In this document: in pieces, positions 33,081 through 45,100 of the stretch
Layout of the letters: each line of letters starts with the position of its first letter
Numbering within the stretch: the first letter of the stretch is position 1
NCBI RefSeq assembly: GCF_963082655.1
Contig: NC_081554.1
Location: 60,145,933 to 60,209,932 of the forward strand
Length of the DNA: 64,000 nucleotides
Reading direction: 5' to 3'
Origin: Stomoxys calcitrans
Taxonomy: Eukaryota > Arthropoda > Insecta > Diptera > Muscidae
Position numbers and translations under genes: made by a program
Notes under the pieces: generated by a model
Databases searched by the model: none
Told to the model about the DNA's origin: nothing
What the model saw: only the letters and a program-made list of their open reading frames with translations

Positions 33081-33510
33081 AAACAGAAAGAAAGGAAATA
33101 TATTTGATAAGTATCTTGACAATAGTAAAGTTTAGAAAAATTTTCAATATAGATTTAAGCAATGAATAATATAACAAAAATGTATACCTCAAGATAATCA
33201 AAACTAAATTATATATCCCAGGAAGATATTCATTGTACATGATAAAAAAAATTGCCTTGTGATATTCTATACATCCTACAGTAACCGCTTTGTCAGTCGA
33301 GTTGTTAGTATGCTCAAGTTGCTAAACAAATGACATCTGTTCCGGAAAAGAACATGTTAGATAAATGGCACCAAATATATGTTTGATGACACTGTCATTC
33401 ATTACCAAAAACAACATGCACAAATTTTTGTTGTAAATGTCATAAGCAAATATTCCGCCATGATTTTCTTCAATTGTAAAATATTTTGCTGTAATTTAAC
33501 GGTATGTCTA

Positions 33511-34722
33511 TGCTATATGGTGTTGTGGTCTGGTGGACGGCGCTTCAAAAATCCACCTACTACTCAATACTTAACCGGATCCAAAGGATGGCTTGTTTGT
33601 GCATCACAGCCGCACCTAAGACGACACCATCTGATGCATTGAATTTAATCTTATGCCTCTGGACATTGTGGCTACCCAAATTGCAGCGACCACTGCCCTG
33701 AGGTTAAGCGAGTTTTCTCATTGGTCATGTGGCGGCTACGGACACTGTGTTATCCTTGATACAATATCCGATGTTCCAGGCAGTGAGGATTACACCCTAC
33801 CTGAGCGGCTTTTTGATAAAAATTACTGTACCACTATTCCTGATAGAATCGATTGGAACTACGATATCCCTGGTAACAGAAGTTACACAGACTTCTACAC
33901 GGATGGTTTCAAACAAAACGACCACGTGGGCTTTGGGGTCTACTCAAAGATCTCGAACTGGTCATATCGAAAAGGTTACCCGACCACTGCTGTGTGTATC
34001 AAGCAGAGATCCTTGCAACTAAGGAAGTGGTGGAATTACTAAGATATAATGTCATTACGACGATTGGCATAAATATTTTCTCAGACAGCCAGGCAGCAAT
34101 TAAATCCCTGGAGAACGTATTTCTGAACACAAAAACCGCCCTTGACTGTCGCAGATCTCTCAACGAGATGGCTGAACAGTTTAAAATTCACCTGTTCTGG
34201 GTGCCGGGCCACAGAGATATCCCAGGGAATTCTAAAGCGGACGAGCATGCGAGACTAGGAACTACTTTACACACTCCAAAACTATGTGGTCTCATCTAGA
34301 CTTGAAGAGTTCTACTGCTTTGCTGTCATTGGCTAGAACAGACGTCTCAGTCATTGTGTCCGTCATGACAGGTCACTGTCTAATCGGAAAACATGCTAAC
34401 AGACTGAAGGTTGCCTGCAATGACTTTTGCAGAAGCTGTAGGTACATCGAGGAAGAAGAGACTATAGAACACCTTCTGTGTTTGTGTCCCGCACTAGCAG
34501 TCAGAAGGAGTTCCCATTTAGGTTCTCAATTCTTTGAGAACCTGTCTGATTTAGCGGATGTGAACATTCGCATGTTATTGGGCTTTTTAAAGCGATCGGT
34601 ATGGTTCAACGGTAGGAACTAGAAGGCATCGTCCATCTACTGTTCCTGTGGTTTCACAATGGACGAAAAGATCTAAGTGAGTCTGATGGCAGACTGCCAC
34701 TTAAACCTTATCTAACCTACCT
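33511..34722 (+). mobile_element. LINE-A copy, 5'-truncated, with 9-bp target-site duplication
   Basis: Starts at tgctatatggtgttgtggtc and ends gactgccacttaaacctta then tctaacctacct. The 9-mer gtatgtcta is at 33502-33510 and 34723-34731. Readable parts: LYGVVVWWTALQKS, LPLDIVATQIAATTALRLSE, then RNase H with QAEILATKEVVELLRY, FSDSQAAIKSLENVFL, HLFWVPGHRDIPGNSKADEH (33994-34299), and a C-terminal Cys-rich part NDFCRSCRYIEEEETIEHLL with LADVNIRMLLGFLKRS (34284-34622). Two frameshifts and a small deletion before the C-terminal part. The best preserved 3' half of the family here. Confidence 0.92.
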
Positions 34723-34731
34723 GTATGTCTA

Positions 34732-36195
34732 GCAAGTTGTAATGATATGACTAGCGTGACATTATATTGACAACAATTCATACGAGTTAATGCTGTACAT
34801 GTCATGGTCGTAAAGGCTGTGAAAAATGCATACTTTTTATATCAGAATAGAAACTAATCCTGCTTCCAGATGAAAGAGATTACTCGTGGGATGAAACTTA
34901 TGGCCCTTATATTGTGATGGAACTTATGGTCTTCCTTATTATAGGGTACCTCTATTCGAGATCATATTCCCTCTTCATACCATCACAAAACACTTATGGC
35001 AAAGCTATAGGCAAAACAAAAAAAAACAAGTGGACCAAATTCACACGATCGATATGTACACATATGTCATTTTTGTTGAAAACACCAGGCAAGACATAAA
35101 TAAAGGTATCATCTTAAACTCCCAGAAGGCATATTGTTTAAGAGGATTTCCTTTGCTTTCTTTTACTTCGCTTCCCTTCCAACACACTCCATATTTCACT
35201 TTGGACTACAGAAAATAGCACGTCATTGGTAATTTCATCTTCTGCTGTTGTTTTGGTGATTTTTTTAATTTTTTGCTGCAGCATCGTCTTGCAAAAATAA
35301 AAGAGACCAAAAAAAATGTTTTTTTTTTTTTTGCCGAGGATGCCGGTGGCCCAACTATGAAATCTCATTGAAAGAAGAGGAGCTAGTGCTGGGGCTGCTG
35401 TTGTTGTTGTTGTTGCTCCTTTTGCAATGCTTGTGTATGAAGTGTGTTTATTTACAAATTTCATGCATTATAAATAAACACCGACACTTGAATTACATTG
35501 GCGGCTCTCTTATTGCGCCGTTGCGTTCGGTTTCTTTTATTTTCGTCTTGTCATTGCAGTTTAAAGAGCACTTAAAATTTCTTAAATGCGTAAATGAATG
35601 CAGCAAATGTGCACGTTGATAGACGACGAACCAACGAACGGATGGACAGACATAAATAAGTGTGCAATTTTGTTTTGACAAAGTAAACAAAAAAGTCATC
35701 CATAATTAGGGAGGTTAAAAGTTCATTACTTCACTGTCATGTAAAAAATGGAAATTATTGACCTTTTGGCGAAGGGTAATTAAAAGCACATTAGAGGCGC
35801 TTTGGTTTGTGAATAATACAGAATTGCACATTAGGTGGAATAAGCGCACCGTGTACAATTCGAGTTTGTTGGAAAGGACTGTGAGGAACCATGAAATTAA
35901 ATGACTGTCTATCTGTGAGCTCAAGAAGAAATAGCAGACCAGACAGAGAGATATACCAGTCACAAACTGCATAAAAAGACAAAGTAAGGCAAGTTATTGA
36001 GTATAGAAATTTAGAAAGATATAAAGTGTTAATTGTTAAATAATGTCATGTTAAAAATTACAATGACATGATGTCATGTTGGATGCGCATAATGTTGACA
36101 ATAATGATATAGAGGTCATGTCTGATGACATTGTGTTATACAAGGTGATTTTAGTGACATTATGCCATTTCGTAATGTAAACTGTTAAGAAAAGA
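34732..36195. other. Unique bun intron
   Basis: No gene recognised. GTTGTTGTTG-type simple repeat near 35397-35420. Near 35460-35620 the sequence is relatively G+C-balanced but has no consistent coding signal on either strand. Confidence 0.5.
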
Positions 36196-36196
36196 A

Positions 36197-37806
36197 GGTC
36201 TTTAGAAAAAATTACTTAGAAATGTTGCCTTTAGAGAAAAATTCATAGAAATTTTGTCTTTAGAGAAAATTTCATAGAAATTTTGTCTTTAGAGAAAATT
36301 TCATAGAAATTTTGTCTTTAGAGAAAATTTCATGGAAATTTTGTCTTTAGAGAAAATTTCATAGAAATTTTGTCTTTATAGAAAATTTCATAGAAATTTT
36401 GTCTTTATAGAAAATTTCATAGAAATTTTGTCTTTAGAGAAAATTTCATAGAAATTTTGTCTTTAGAGAAAATTTCATAGAAATTTTGTCTTTAGAGAAA
36501 ATTTCATAGAAATTTTGTCTTTAGAGAAAATTTCATAGAAATTTTGTCTTTAGAGAAAATTTCATAGAAATTTTGTCTTTAGAGAAAATTTCATAGAAAT
36601 TTTGTCTTTAGAGAAAATTTCATAGAAATTTTGTCTTTAGAGAAAATTTCATAGAAATTTTGTCTTTAGAGAAAATTTAATAGAAATTTTGTCTTTAGAG
36701 AAAATTTCATAGAAATTTTGTCTTTAGAGAAAATTTCATAGAAATTTTGTCTTTAGAGAAAATTTCATAGAAATTTTGTCTTTAGAGAAAATTTCACAGA
36801 AATTTTGTCTTTAGAGAAAATTTCATAGAAATTTTGTCTTTAGAGAAAATTTCATAGAAATTTTGTCTTTAGAGAAAATTTCATAGAAATTTTGTCTTTA
36901 GAGAAAATTTCATAGAAATTTTGTCTTTAGAGAAAATTTCATAGAAATTTTGTCTTTAGAGAAAACTTCATAGAAATTTTGTCCTTAGAGAAAATTTCAA
37001 AGAAATTTTGTCTTTAGAGAAAATTTCAAAGAAATTTTGTCTTTAGAGAAAATTTCAAAGAAATTTTGTCTTTAGAGAAAATTTCATAGAAATTTTGTCT
37101 TTAGAGAAAATTTCATAGAAATTTTGTCTTTAGAGAAAATTTCATAGAAATTTTGTCTTTAGAGAAAATTTCATAGAAATTTTGTCTTTAGAGAAAATTT
37201 CATAGAAATTTTGTCTTTAGAGAAAATTTCATAGAAATTTTGTCTTTAGAGAAAATTTCATAGAAATTTTGTCTTTAGAGAAAATTTCATAGAAATTTTG
37301 TCTCTAGAGAAAATTTCATAGAAATTTTGTCTTTAGAGAAAATTTCATAGAAATTTTGTCTTTAGAGAAAATTTCATAGAAATTTTGTCTTTAGAGAAAA
37401 TTTCATAGAAATTTTGTCTTTAGAGAAAATTTCATAGAAATTTTGTCTTTAGAGAAAATTTCCTAGAAATTTTGTCTTTAGAGAAAATTTCCTAGAAATT
37501 TTGTCTTTAGAGAAAATTTCCTAGAAATTTTCATAGAAATTTTGTCTTTAGAGAAAATTTTATAGAAATTTTGTCTTTAGAGAAAATTTCATAGAAATTT
37601 TGTCTTTAGAGAAAACTTCATAGAAATTTTGTCTTTAGAGAAAATTTCAAAGAAATTTTGTCTTTAGAGAAAATTTCAAAGAAATTTTGTCTTTAGAGAA
37701 AATTTCAAAGAAATTTTGTCTTTAGAGAAAATTTCATAGAAATTTTGTCTTTAGAGAAAATTTTATAAAAATTTTGTCTTTAGAGAAAATTTCAAAGAAA
37801 ATTCAT
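36197..37806. repeat. 29-bp satellite array, about 55 units, with higher-order duplication
   Basis: Unit ttcatagaaattttgtcttt followed by agagaaaat, 29 bp, repeated head to tail with mostly single-base variants (consecutive starts at 36242 and 36271). A distinctive run, gaaaacttca followed by three tttcaaag units, occurs at 36961 and again at 37611. The offset is 650 bp = 22 units + 12 bp. The extra 12 bp is a visible partial unit near 37520-37535. Edges decay into degenerate units. Confidence 0.97.
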
Positions 37807-37819
37807 GGACTGACGTTTA

Positions 37820-38945
37820 TTTTTTGCACACGACGATCATCCGGGGAATGAGGAGGTTGATGAATCCCATCTCGAGGACCAGGCGATATCGGTCACACCC
37901 ACATGCGTGCCATTTGTCGACCTTTTGAATTTGGGAGAAGGGATAGCCAGTGGTGAGAAATATACAAGGGTATCTATGCGTCGACGCCAGATTTCCAGAA
38001 CTTTCTTCCCTACCGTTAACCGGAGGACAGACAAACTGCTTGCTTTAGGCAAGAGATCAGTGAGCACTATGACAAGAGCCATAACCGGCGATAACAGTGA
38101 GATATGCTTTCAAACAATAAAGCAGCAGGAGCCGATGGGTTACCAGCTAAACTATTTAAAACCGAAAGCCGCATGTTAAAGAACGACAGATGAACTGCTT
38201 CGGCAAGAGATTACTGAGCACTCAGCACTATGACAGGAGCCATAAACGGCCGATAACTGTGAGATATGTTTTCAGACAATAAGGTAGCAGAAGCCGATGG
38301 GTTGCCAGCTAAACTATTTAAAACCTGAGCACTATGACAGAAGCCATAATCGGGCGATAACAGTGAGGTATGCTCTCAGACAATAAGGCTGCAGGAGCCG
38401 ATGGATTGCCAGCTAAACTATTTAAAATCGAAAGCGGCATGTTGAAGAACATAGGATGAACTGCTTTCGGCAAGAGATCACCGACCAAAATTATAGGAGG
38501 CTTAACCGACCGATAACTGTGCGATAGGCTGTAGGATAACATAGCAGCCGGAGCCGATGGATTGCCAGCTAAGCTATTTAAGATCGAAAACGGCATGCTA
38601 AAGAAGGACGGGCGAGGCGATTATCAGTTACACATACGTGACATGTATCAACGCCAGATTGCCAGAACTTTCTCTGAAAAGGACGGAAAAACTGCTTGCT
38701 TTCAGCAAGAGATCACTGAGCAAAATTATAGGAGCCATAAACAGGCGATAACTGTATATCGTACAGCACCAAGGCAAGACGCTACAGCACCAAGGCAAGA
38801 CAAGAGATAATGGGTTGCCAGCTAAGCTATTCAAAACCGAAAGCGGCATGCTGAAGAAAGACGAATCAACTGCTTTTGGCAAGACATCACCGAGAACAAT
38901 TATAGAAGCTGATGAGGCATATGCATCAACTCATCTACGCATTCT
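37820..38945 (+). mobile_element. Scrambled LINE scraps: one reverse-transcriptase motif repeated five times
   Basis: The phrase gccgatgg(g/a)ttgccagctaa followed by (a/g)ctatttaaaa(c/t)cgaaag encodes an ADGLPAKLFK-type motif, common in reverse-transcriptase fingers (NNKAAGADGLPAELFK-like). It occurs near 38132, 38297, 38398, 38558 and 38812. Between copies are diverged pieces with ggcaagagatca and gccataaaccgg text. It abuts the 29-bp satellite on the left and SINE-1 on the right. No intact frame. Confidence 0.7.
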
Positions 38946-38965
38946 GGCTAGAAAAAAGCAAAAAG

Positions 38966-39220
38966 GTAAATTTGCCCATGAACATTCTATTAAGGAATAG
39001 GGACAAACTTCTCACATATCGGTGAGTGCTGTCCGATTCAAGTTCAAGTTCAGAGATAAGGGGCCTCCTCTTTATAGCGGAGTTTGAACGAGATGCTGCA
39101 GTGCAACTCCTCTTTGTGGAGAAGATTTTACATGTCATAGTACCTCATAAACGTCACTAGCATTAGGAGGGGAAAACCAGCGCTGAAATTTTTCTGATGT
39201 TGCCGTCAGATTTCGAATTA
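38966..39220 (-). mobile_element. SINE-1 copy 4, head-truncated
   Basis: Tail (tttgcccatgaacattctat) through body (gcctcctctttatagcggag; ctctttgtggagaagatttt) present. The tRNA-like head is broken off within the B box near 39215. Confidence 0.8.
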
Positions 39221-39439
39221 TTAGCTCTCGCCTCTTAAAATCTATACTTCTCCCTCGTTTTCAATATTCATTCATTTTTCTAACTAGGCTGCTACAATGG
39301 GTTACAGTATGTCCCTTAGTGAACTCATATTTATGGTGGGCTACCCATTCAACCTAAACATTGTTTCAGGAGCATAGGTTCATTGAAATTTGGTCTTTGA
39401 CAAAGGATTGGCAACAAGCGTCCTATTTTTTTAAAATTA

Positions 39440-39890
39440 TTTATACCCTACACCACAACTCTGGAGCAGGGTATTACATCTTTGTGCATTTGTTTGTAAC
39501 GGTAAGAAGTAGGAGAGCTTTACCCACTGTTAGAAATACCCATCGACTTAGAATCAATTCTTGATTCGATTTGGCTATGTCCGTCTGTCCATCCATGTAT
39601 TGTTGTAACAACTTCTTGATACGATTTAGCTATGTCCGTCTGCCTGTTCATGTATTCTTGTAATCAAATTTAGCACAACTCATTTTCTTGGCCCAAGGAC
39701 GAACGGTACGATTTTGGGAATATTCGTTCCTAATTTAGATATAGCTTCCATATATATCTTCCACCCGATATGGCTCTTTATGACTATAGCAGCCACAATT
39801 ATGGTTCGATCTTAAGAATCTTTACCACGAGGTTGTAGTCCCAATACTTGTGCAAAATTCCATCAAAATCGAATCAGGTGACTCACTTTA
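39440..39890 (-). repeat. TIR-repeat subfamily 2, minus orientation
   Basis: Begins tataccctacaccacaactc, then gtgcatttgtttgtaacggt and two gtccgtctg(t/c)c runs about 70 bp apart (a local duplication), then one internal unit. Confidence 0.7.
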
Positions 39891-42034
39891 AAATTCCTTA
39901 ATAATAAATAAACATAGTTTATTAAGCTATTCAACGCAATACAACGAATTGTATTTTTATATAAATAAAAACAAATAAAGAATATAAATAACGGTTTGTT
40001 TTTATTTTTCAATGTTGGCCCTGACCTATTTTTTTTGTGGCAATGTTTTTTTTTTTTTTTGCAAAAGAAATTAACAAAACAGGCTAAATAAAAACACAAT
40101 ATTATTCAAAAAAGAAAACAACAGGGTTGAAAAAAGAAAACGATAATGATAATGAAAAATAATACAAAGAAAATAAATTCCCTTTCATTTTGAAAAACTC
40201 ATATTCGAAACCTAAGCTTAAGTCATAAAATTAAAACTAAAAGGCACGAGGAGTTCATTAAATCCAATACAACATCTTGCCAATAAATTTAAGCCAACCC
40301 CTGGGGGGGAAGAAGATTTTCTGGCGTCTAAATGCGAATAAAAGTCGCTTGGGGTTGGGAAGCGGATTTGGTAAAACTGGTTTTTGCATATCTTTTGCCA
40401 GAGTCTCTTGGTCACTTGGTTTATATCTCTCTCCCTCTTCCCCTTTGGGAGCTGGCTGGCATGCCAAAAAGAAAATCTTTATAAAGGAAGTAAACCGCCA
40501 AAAACAAGTCAGGCCAATAGCCAATATCGACGTAACTTTAGTTTTAAAAATAGATGGTCAAAACTGACAACATGAGGCCGAAAGACAGACAGACGGACGG
40601 ACTAACTGTCACCAACATTCATCGAGACCCTGGATCTTTTGTTGTGGTTATTGTTTGCATTGTGGGGACTTGTTGGGCTGTCGGTTTCTTTTGCTGGCTA
40701 TTTTAAAACCCATCTCAAAGTTAAAGGCAAGGGGAACCCCTACCTATTGCCATCTCTCTGGAAAACTGGTTGCTTTGAGTCTTGTTTTCTTTGAGTCGAT
40801 TGAGTCCAACACAGCCAAGTCAAGCAGCCAAACCGCCAAGCATTCACATCACTTTATGTCGTATATTGCCATAAAATGGAAAAGAGAAAAAAAACACATT
40901 TCTTGTGCTTTTGCTTCCAGCCAACTACACAGCCTACTTTTGTGCAAAACGGTCATATAGTCTGTCGTATAACGGTTTTCAATGGTTTCGACTAACTATA
41001 AATGATTGGCTGGTTGGTTGGTAGGCTGCCTGACTGACTAGTTTGTTTTTTGTTTACCAGCTGGGCTATAACTTTCAAAGAGCGGCTTACGTTGGTTAGA
41101 CCTAAAGCAAAAAAAAAAGAAGCACCAAATATATCACAACATATATGTAACTATAGCCGCCATCGTCGTCATCACCATAAAAGTCAACCAACCACCACTA
41201 AAGGCAAGAGAAAAATAAACAGACAAACAAACACGCTCACACACAAAAAGGAAGAAAATTCAGGTCATCTTAAATCATTCAACAGCATCTACCGGATTTG
41301 TGAAATACCCCTGATGAGCCAACACCACTACCGGTTGAAATCCCTGTGATAAACTAGATAGTCAAGCGCAAAGCCATTTGATAAGCAAACAGCGGAAAAA
41401 ACTATGCAATGAGGTAATATTTAAAAAAGAGGCCACAGCCAGGAAACCCTAGTAAAATTCCCTCCTGAATCTGAAAACATAAAACAAGAGCTGAGCTGTG
41501 TACATAATAGCTAGTGATAGTAGTATTTTGAAAGTAACTCCATGCAACAATCGAATTTTGGTATCCAGATCTCATGGTTGCGGAGAGACTGACGATGCCA
41601 AGCACGCGAGAAGGCCTCCAAAAAAAGTGGAAAAAGAAAATAAGTACAAAATGGTTTTAATTCGTTGCAAGATATACTACAATCCATTGTTGGCATGTTG
41701 ACTTCAAACCAAGTTGGTAGCCAAGACACTGATGATGCAGGGCGTTCAAAAATGAGGCATTAATACAAGAAAACAAAAACAATTCCCACAAAACATGAAT
41801 GGATAAAAGAATGAAGTTGGCTGAGTAAAAAAAAAAATCATTGGTATGCTACTTTTAAATGTTGCAAAGCCAAGGATTAATCGTGTAAAACATTGAAAAA
41901 CTACAAAAGAATAGTTTAAAAGCTGTTAAAAATTATGTTGTTTAAGTTGGAAATAACCATTCTCCGCTGACGTGGAATGTGGTTGCAGAGACACTGATAA
42001 CGCAGAATGCAAGGACTTTGAGAAACAAAAAGAA
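39891..42034. other. Unique bun intron
   Basis: No gene recognised. Overlapping open frames on both strands at 40218-40575 and 41402-41729 have no domain I know and no splice-site support. Confidence 0.5.
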
Positions 42035-43010
42035 ACTTTGGATACCCACCACCTATATGACAGCTATATTCAAAGCTGGACCGATCTGAGCCAAATTGAA
42101 GAATATTGTCGAAGAGCCTAACACAACTCACTGTGTCAAATTTCGGCGACATCAGACAATAAATGCGATTTTTATGGGCCCAAAATCTTAAATCGAGAGA
42201 TCGGTCTATATGGCAGCTATATCCAAATCTGGACCGATCTGAACCAAGTTGAAGAAGAATGTTGAAGGGCCTAACAAAACTTTCTCTCCCAAATTTCAGC
42301 AAAATCGGATAATAAATGCGATTGTTATGACCGCAAAAAACTTAAATCGAGATATCGGTCTATATGGCAGCAATATCCAATTCTGGACCGATCTGGGCCA
42401 AATTGAAGAATAATTTAAAAGGGCCTAACACAACTTACTGTCCCAAATTTCAGCAAAATCGTATAATAAATGTGGCTTTTATGGGCCCAAAACCTTAAAT
42501 CGGCGGATCGGTCTATATGGCAGCTATATCCAAATCTGGACCAATCTGGTCAAATTGAAGAAATGTGTCGAAGGGCCTAATCCAACTAACTGTCCCAAAT
42601 ATCAGCAAAATCGGATAATAAATATGGCTTTTATGCGCCTAAATCGGAGGATCGGTCAATATGGCAGCTATATCCAATTCTGTACTGATGTGTGCCAAAT
42701 TGAAGAAGGATGTCGAAGATCCTAACACAATCATTGGAGCCTAACACAATTTCAGCAAAATTGTATTATAAATGTGGATTTTATGGGCCCAAGACCCTAA
42801 ATCGGCGGATCGGTATATATGGCAGCTATATCCAATTCTGGTCCGATCTTGGAGAAGGACGTCGAAGGGCCTACCACAACTCAATGTCCAAAATTTCAGC
42901 AAAATCGGATAATAAATGTGGCTTTTATGGGCCTAAGACCCTAAATCGGCGGATCGGTCTATATGGGGGCTATATCAAGATATAGTTCGATATAGCTCAT
43001 CTTCGAACTT
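42035..43010 (+). mobile_element. TIR-152 element, plus orientation, right-truncated
   Basis: Left terminus gatacccaccacc near 42041, then about six internal units 153-154 bp apart (tcggtctata at 42201, tcggtc at 42355, then 42508 and later). Each has atatggcagctatatccaa and ctggaccgatctg, giving an inverted gatcggt/accgatc pair within the unit. The right-hand part and terminus are missing. Confidence 0.85.
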
Positions 43011-43888
43011 AACCTGCTGATTGACAAAAAAAGAATCCGCAAGCTTAAACTCATGAATGACCTAGTTCCTCAATGAACAAGTTCATTTAGACAGTTCACT
43101 TTATTTAGTGAGCTGTCGTGTCCCTAATACGCTTTCTTTCATTACTTTGTTGACAGTTATTTCTGTTGTAAATTCGGTGGGATTATAACTTGCTTTTGAT
43201 GTATCGGGTATCTTAAGCAGTCAAGTACTGGAAAATGTCGTACCCTTGTACAGCTCATTTTAGATTAAGAAACTTGATGGATCAGTTAGTTCACTAGTTC
43301 AGATTGTTCAATGACTTCCGATATGTTGCGGCCTGGAAGCTCGCTCAATTTAGCTCATTGAATTAGTTCGTTCCGTTCGATTACTAGCTTAGGTCATTAA
43401 GATGCTATTAATACGTCAATTTGAATAGTCTTGGTTTCAATATTTGTCGAAATAAGGGTCGTATGGACCTTTTAATATTCCCTTCCGTTTATATTGTTGG
43501 GGACAAAGTAGCATTTAATTCAATTTACTTAAGAGATATATTTTAAATTTTTTTAAGATTCGATTAAAAAATGATTGTTTTAATAAACTTTTTAATTGAA
43601 AGTAACAAAATTTTCAATCACGATTGTGATTGTAAAAAATTTCAGGTTCAATTAAAAAATTAATTGAATAAAACAATTGAAAATGGCAAAAAATTTAATC
43701 ACGACTGTTATTGGAACAAATGCATATTCAGTGAAACGTTGATTGAATCAATTAATTTTTTTAATTAAAAACAATTTTATTTTCAATTAAATTTGTAATT
43801 GAAAAAAAATTTCCAGATTTTTTTCTGTGTACTATTATTTTTTTTTTTTTTGTGGTAGGCATACAAAATAGTAGAAATTTTTCAATTT
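43011..43888. other. A-T-rich intron with self-similar ATTAATTGAAA text
   Basis: From 43560 to 43810 the motif (t)taattgaaa(a) and cacgattgtgattg-like strings recur irregularly. No gene recognised. Confidence 0.45.
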
Positions 43889-43935
43889 TTATACCCTCGA
43901 GCATGGGATGATGTATATTGGTCTAAGACCCTTTA

Positions 43936-43972
<37 letters not shown>

Positions 43973-44870
43973 ATATATATACTTGATAGTCACGACATTT
44001 TGATTCGATCTTGCCACCTCAATCTGTATATCTGTCGAAAGCAAGCTCACTTTCGAAGGGGTAACGCTAGACTCTTGAAAATTTGCACAAATAGTTCCTA
44101 CTAGTGTAGGTCGGTTGGGATATGAAATGGTTAATTTTTTTATATAGCTCCCATTAAAACCGATCTCACAATTACACTTCTTGAGCCCTAGAGAGCGTAA
44201 TTCTTATCTAATTTAAATGAAATTTTTACTATGACCTCCAAAAGATGTGCCAAGTACGGTCCGACTAAGTCCAAAACCTGATAAGGCTCCCATATAAGCC
44301 GATCTATTGATTTGATTTCTGGAGCCCCCGATCTATTGATTTCATTTCTGGAGCCGCAATTGTTAACCGATTTGGATGAATTTTTCCACAATGACTTCTG
44401 ATTTGACCTCCAAAATATGGCCTGAATGGGTCTAATATAGCTCTCATATAAAGTGACCTCAATATTGCATTTCATGAACCATGAAGTGTCGCAGTTCTGG
44501 TCTGATTTGGCTGAAATTTTGCAGAACGACTTCTCTTATGACCTCCAACATATGGCCTGAATGGGTCTAAAACCTGATATAGTTCCCATATAAAGCGATC
44601 TCAAGATTGCACTTCATGAACTTCGAAGTGTCGCAGTTCTTGTCTGAAAATTTGCACAATGACTTCTACTTTGTTCTCCAACATACGTGCCAAGTATGGT
44701 CTGAATCGGTCCATAACATAGTACAGCTCCCAAAGAAACCGATCTCCCGATTTTATTTCTTAAACCCCTATAGGGGGCAACTCTTAATCGCAACTCTTGA
44801 CAAACGCGATTCTTGGTGGAGGGTATATACAATTCGGCCCGGTCGAACTTAGCACGCTCTTACTTGTCTT
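43889..44870 (-). mobile_element. TIR-152 element, near complete, minus orientation
   Basis: Left end tataccctcgagcatggg; right end tggtggagggtata at 44813-44826 followed by caattcggcccggtcgaact and tagcacgc. Internal units carry cgatttggctgaaattttg and ctcccatataaa boxes. A (TA)n tract at 43938-43982 interrupts the left part. Confidence 0.85.
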
Positions 44871-45100
44871 TTATATAACACCCTCATAATAAGAAGCTTT
44901 ATGACTACGATTAAAAAATTCATTGAAATTAAGAGCTTTTAATAAAAGTTTAATTTGCAAGTTTAGTCCAAGTAGCTTATTTTATATATAATAATAAGCT
45001 TTTACCTAAAAGCTTGTTTGCACAAACGTTTCTTTTTTCGAAATTGAAAATGAAATCAGAAATCTTTTTTTTGTTGTTGATTTTGGTGCATTTTACTTAC

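Larger units (their letters stand above)
32726..33501. other. bun: Repeat-poor island carrying a ratchet-type splice site
   Basis: About 780 bp of A-T-rich sequence without recognisable transposon, lying between two LINE-A pieces. It holds the candidate recursive splice site described separately. The minus-strand open frame 33240-33004 crosses it and is probably chance. Confidence 0.55.
3136..45100 (-). other. bun: Large bun intron (short isoform), about 42 kb
   Basis: Inferred intron between the donor after 45101 and the acceptor before 3135, length 41,965 nt. It contains a candidate recursive-splice site at 33077/33078, which would divide it into about 12.0 kb and 29.9 kb. Most of it is transposon-derived. 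For transcripts starting right of the window the same acceptor would close an intron of at least 60.8 kb. Confidence 0.75.

Noticed and set aside
36197..37806. CRISPR-like array (29-bp direct repeats)
   Set aside because: Units are contiguous with no spacers and the genome is eukaryotic; this is a satellite.
40218..40575. Overlapping open frames near 40.3 kb as a gene
   Set aside because: Three overlapping frames on both strands and no recognisable protein family.
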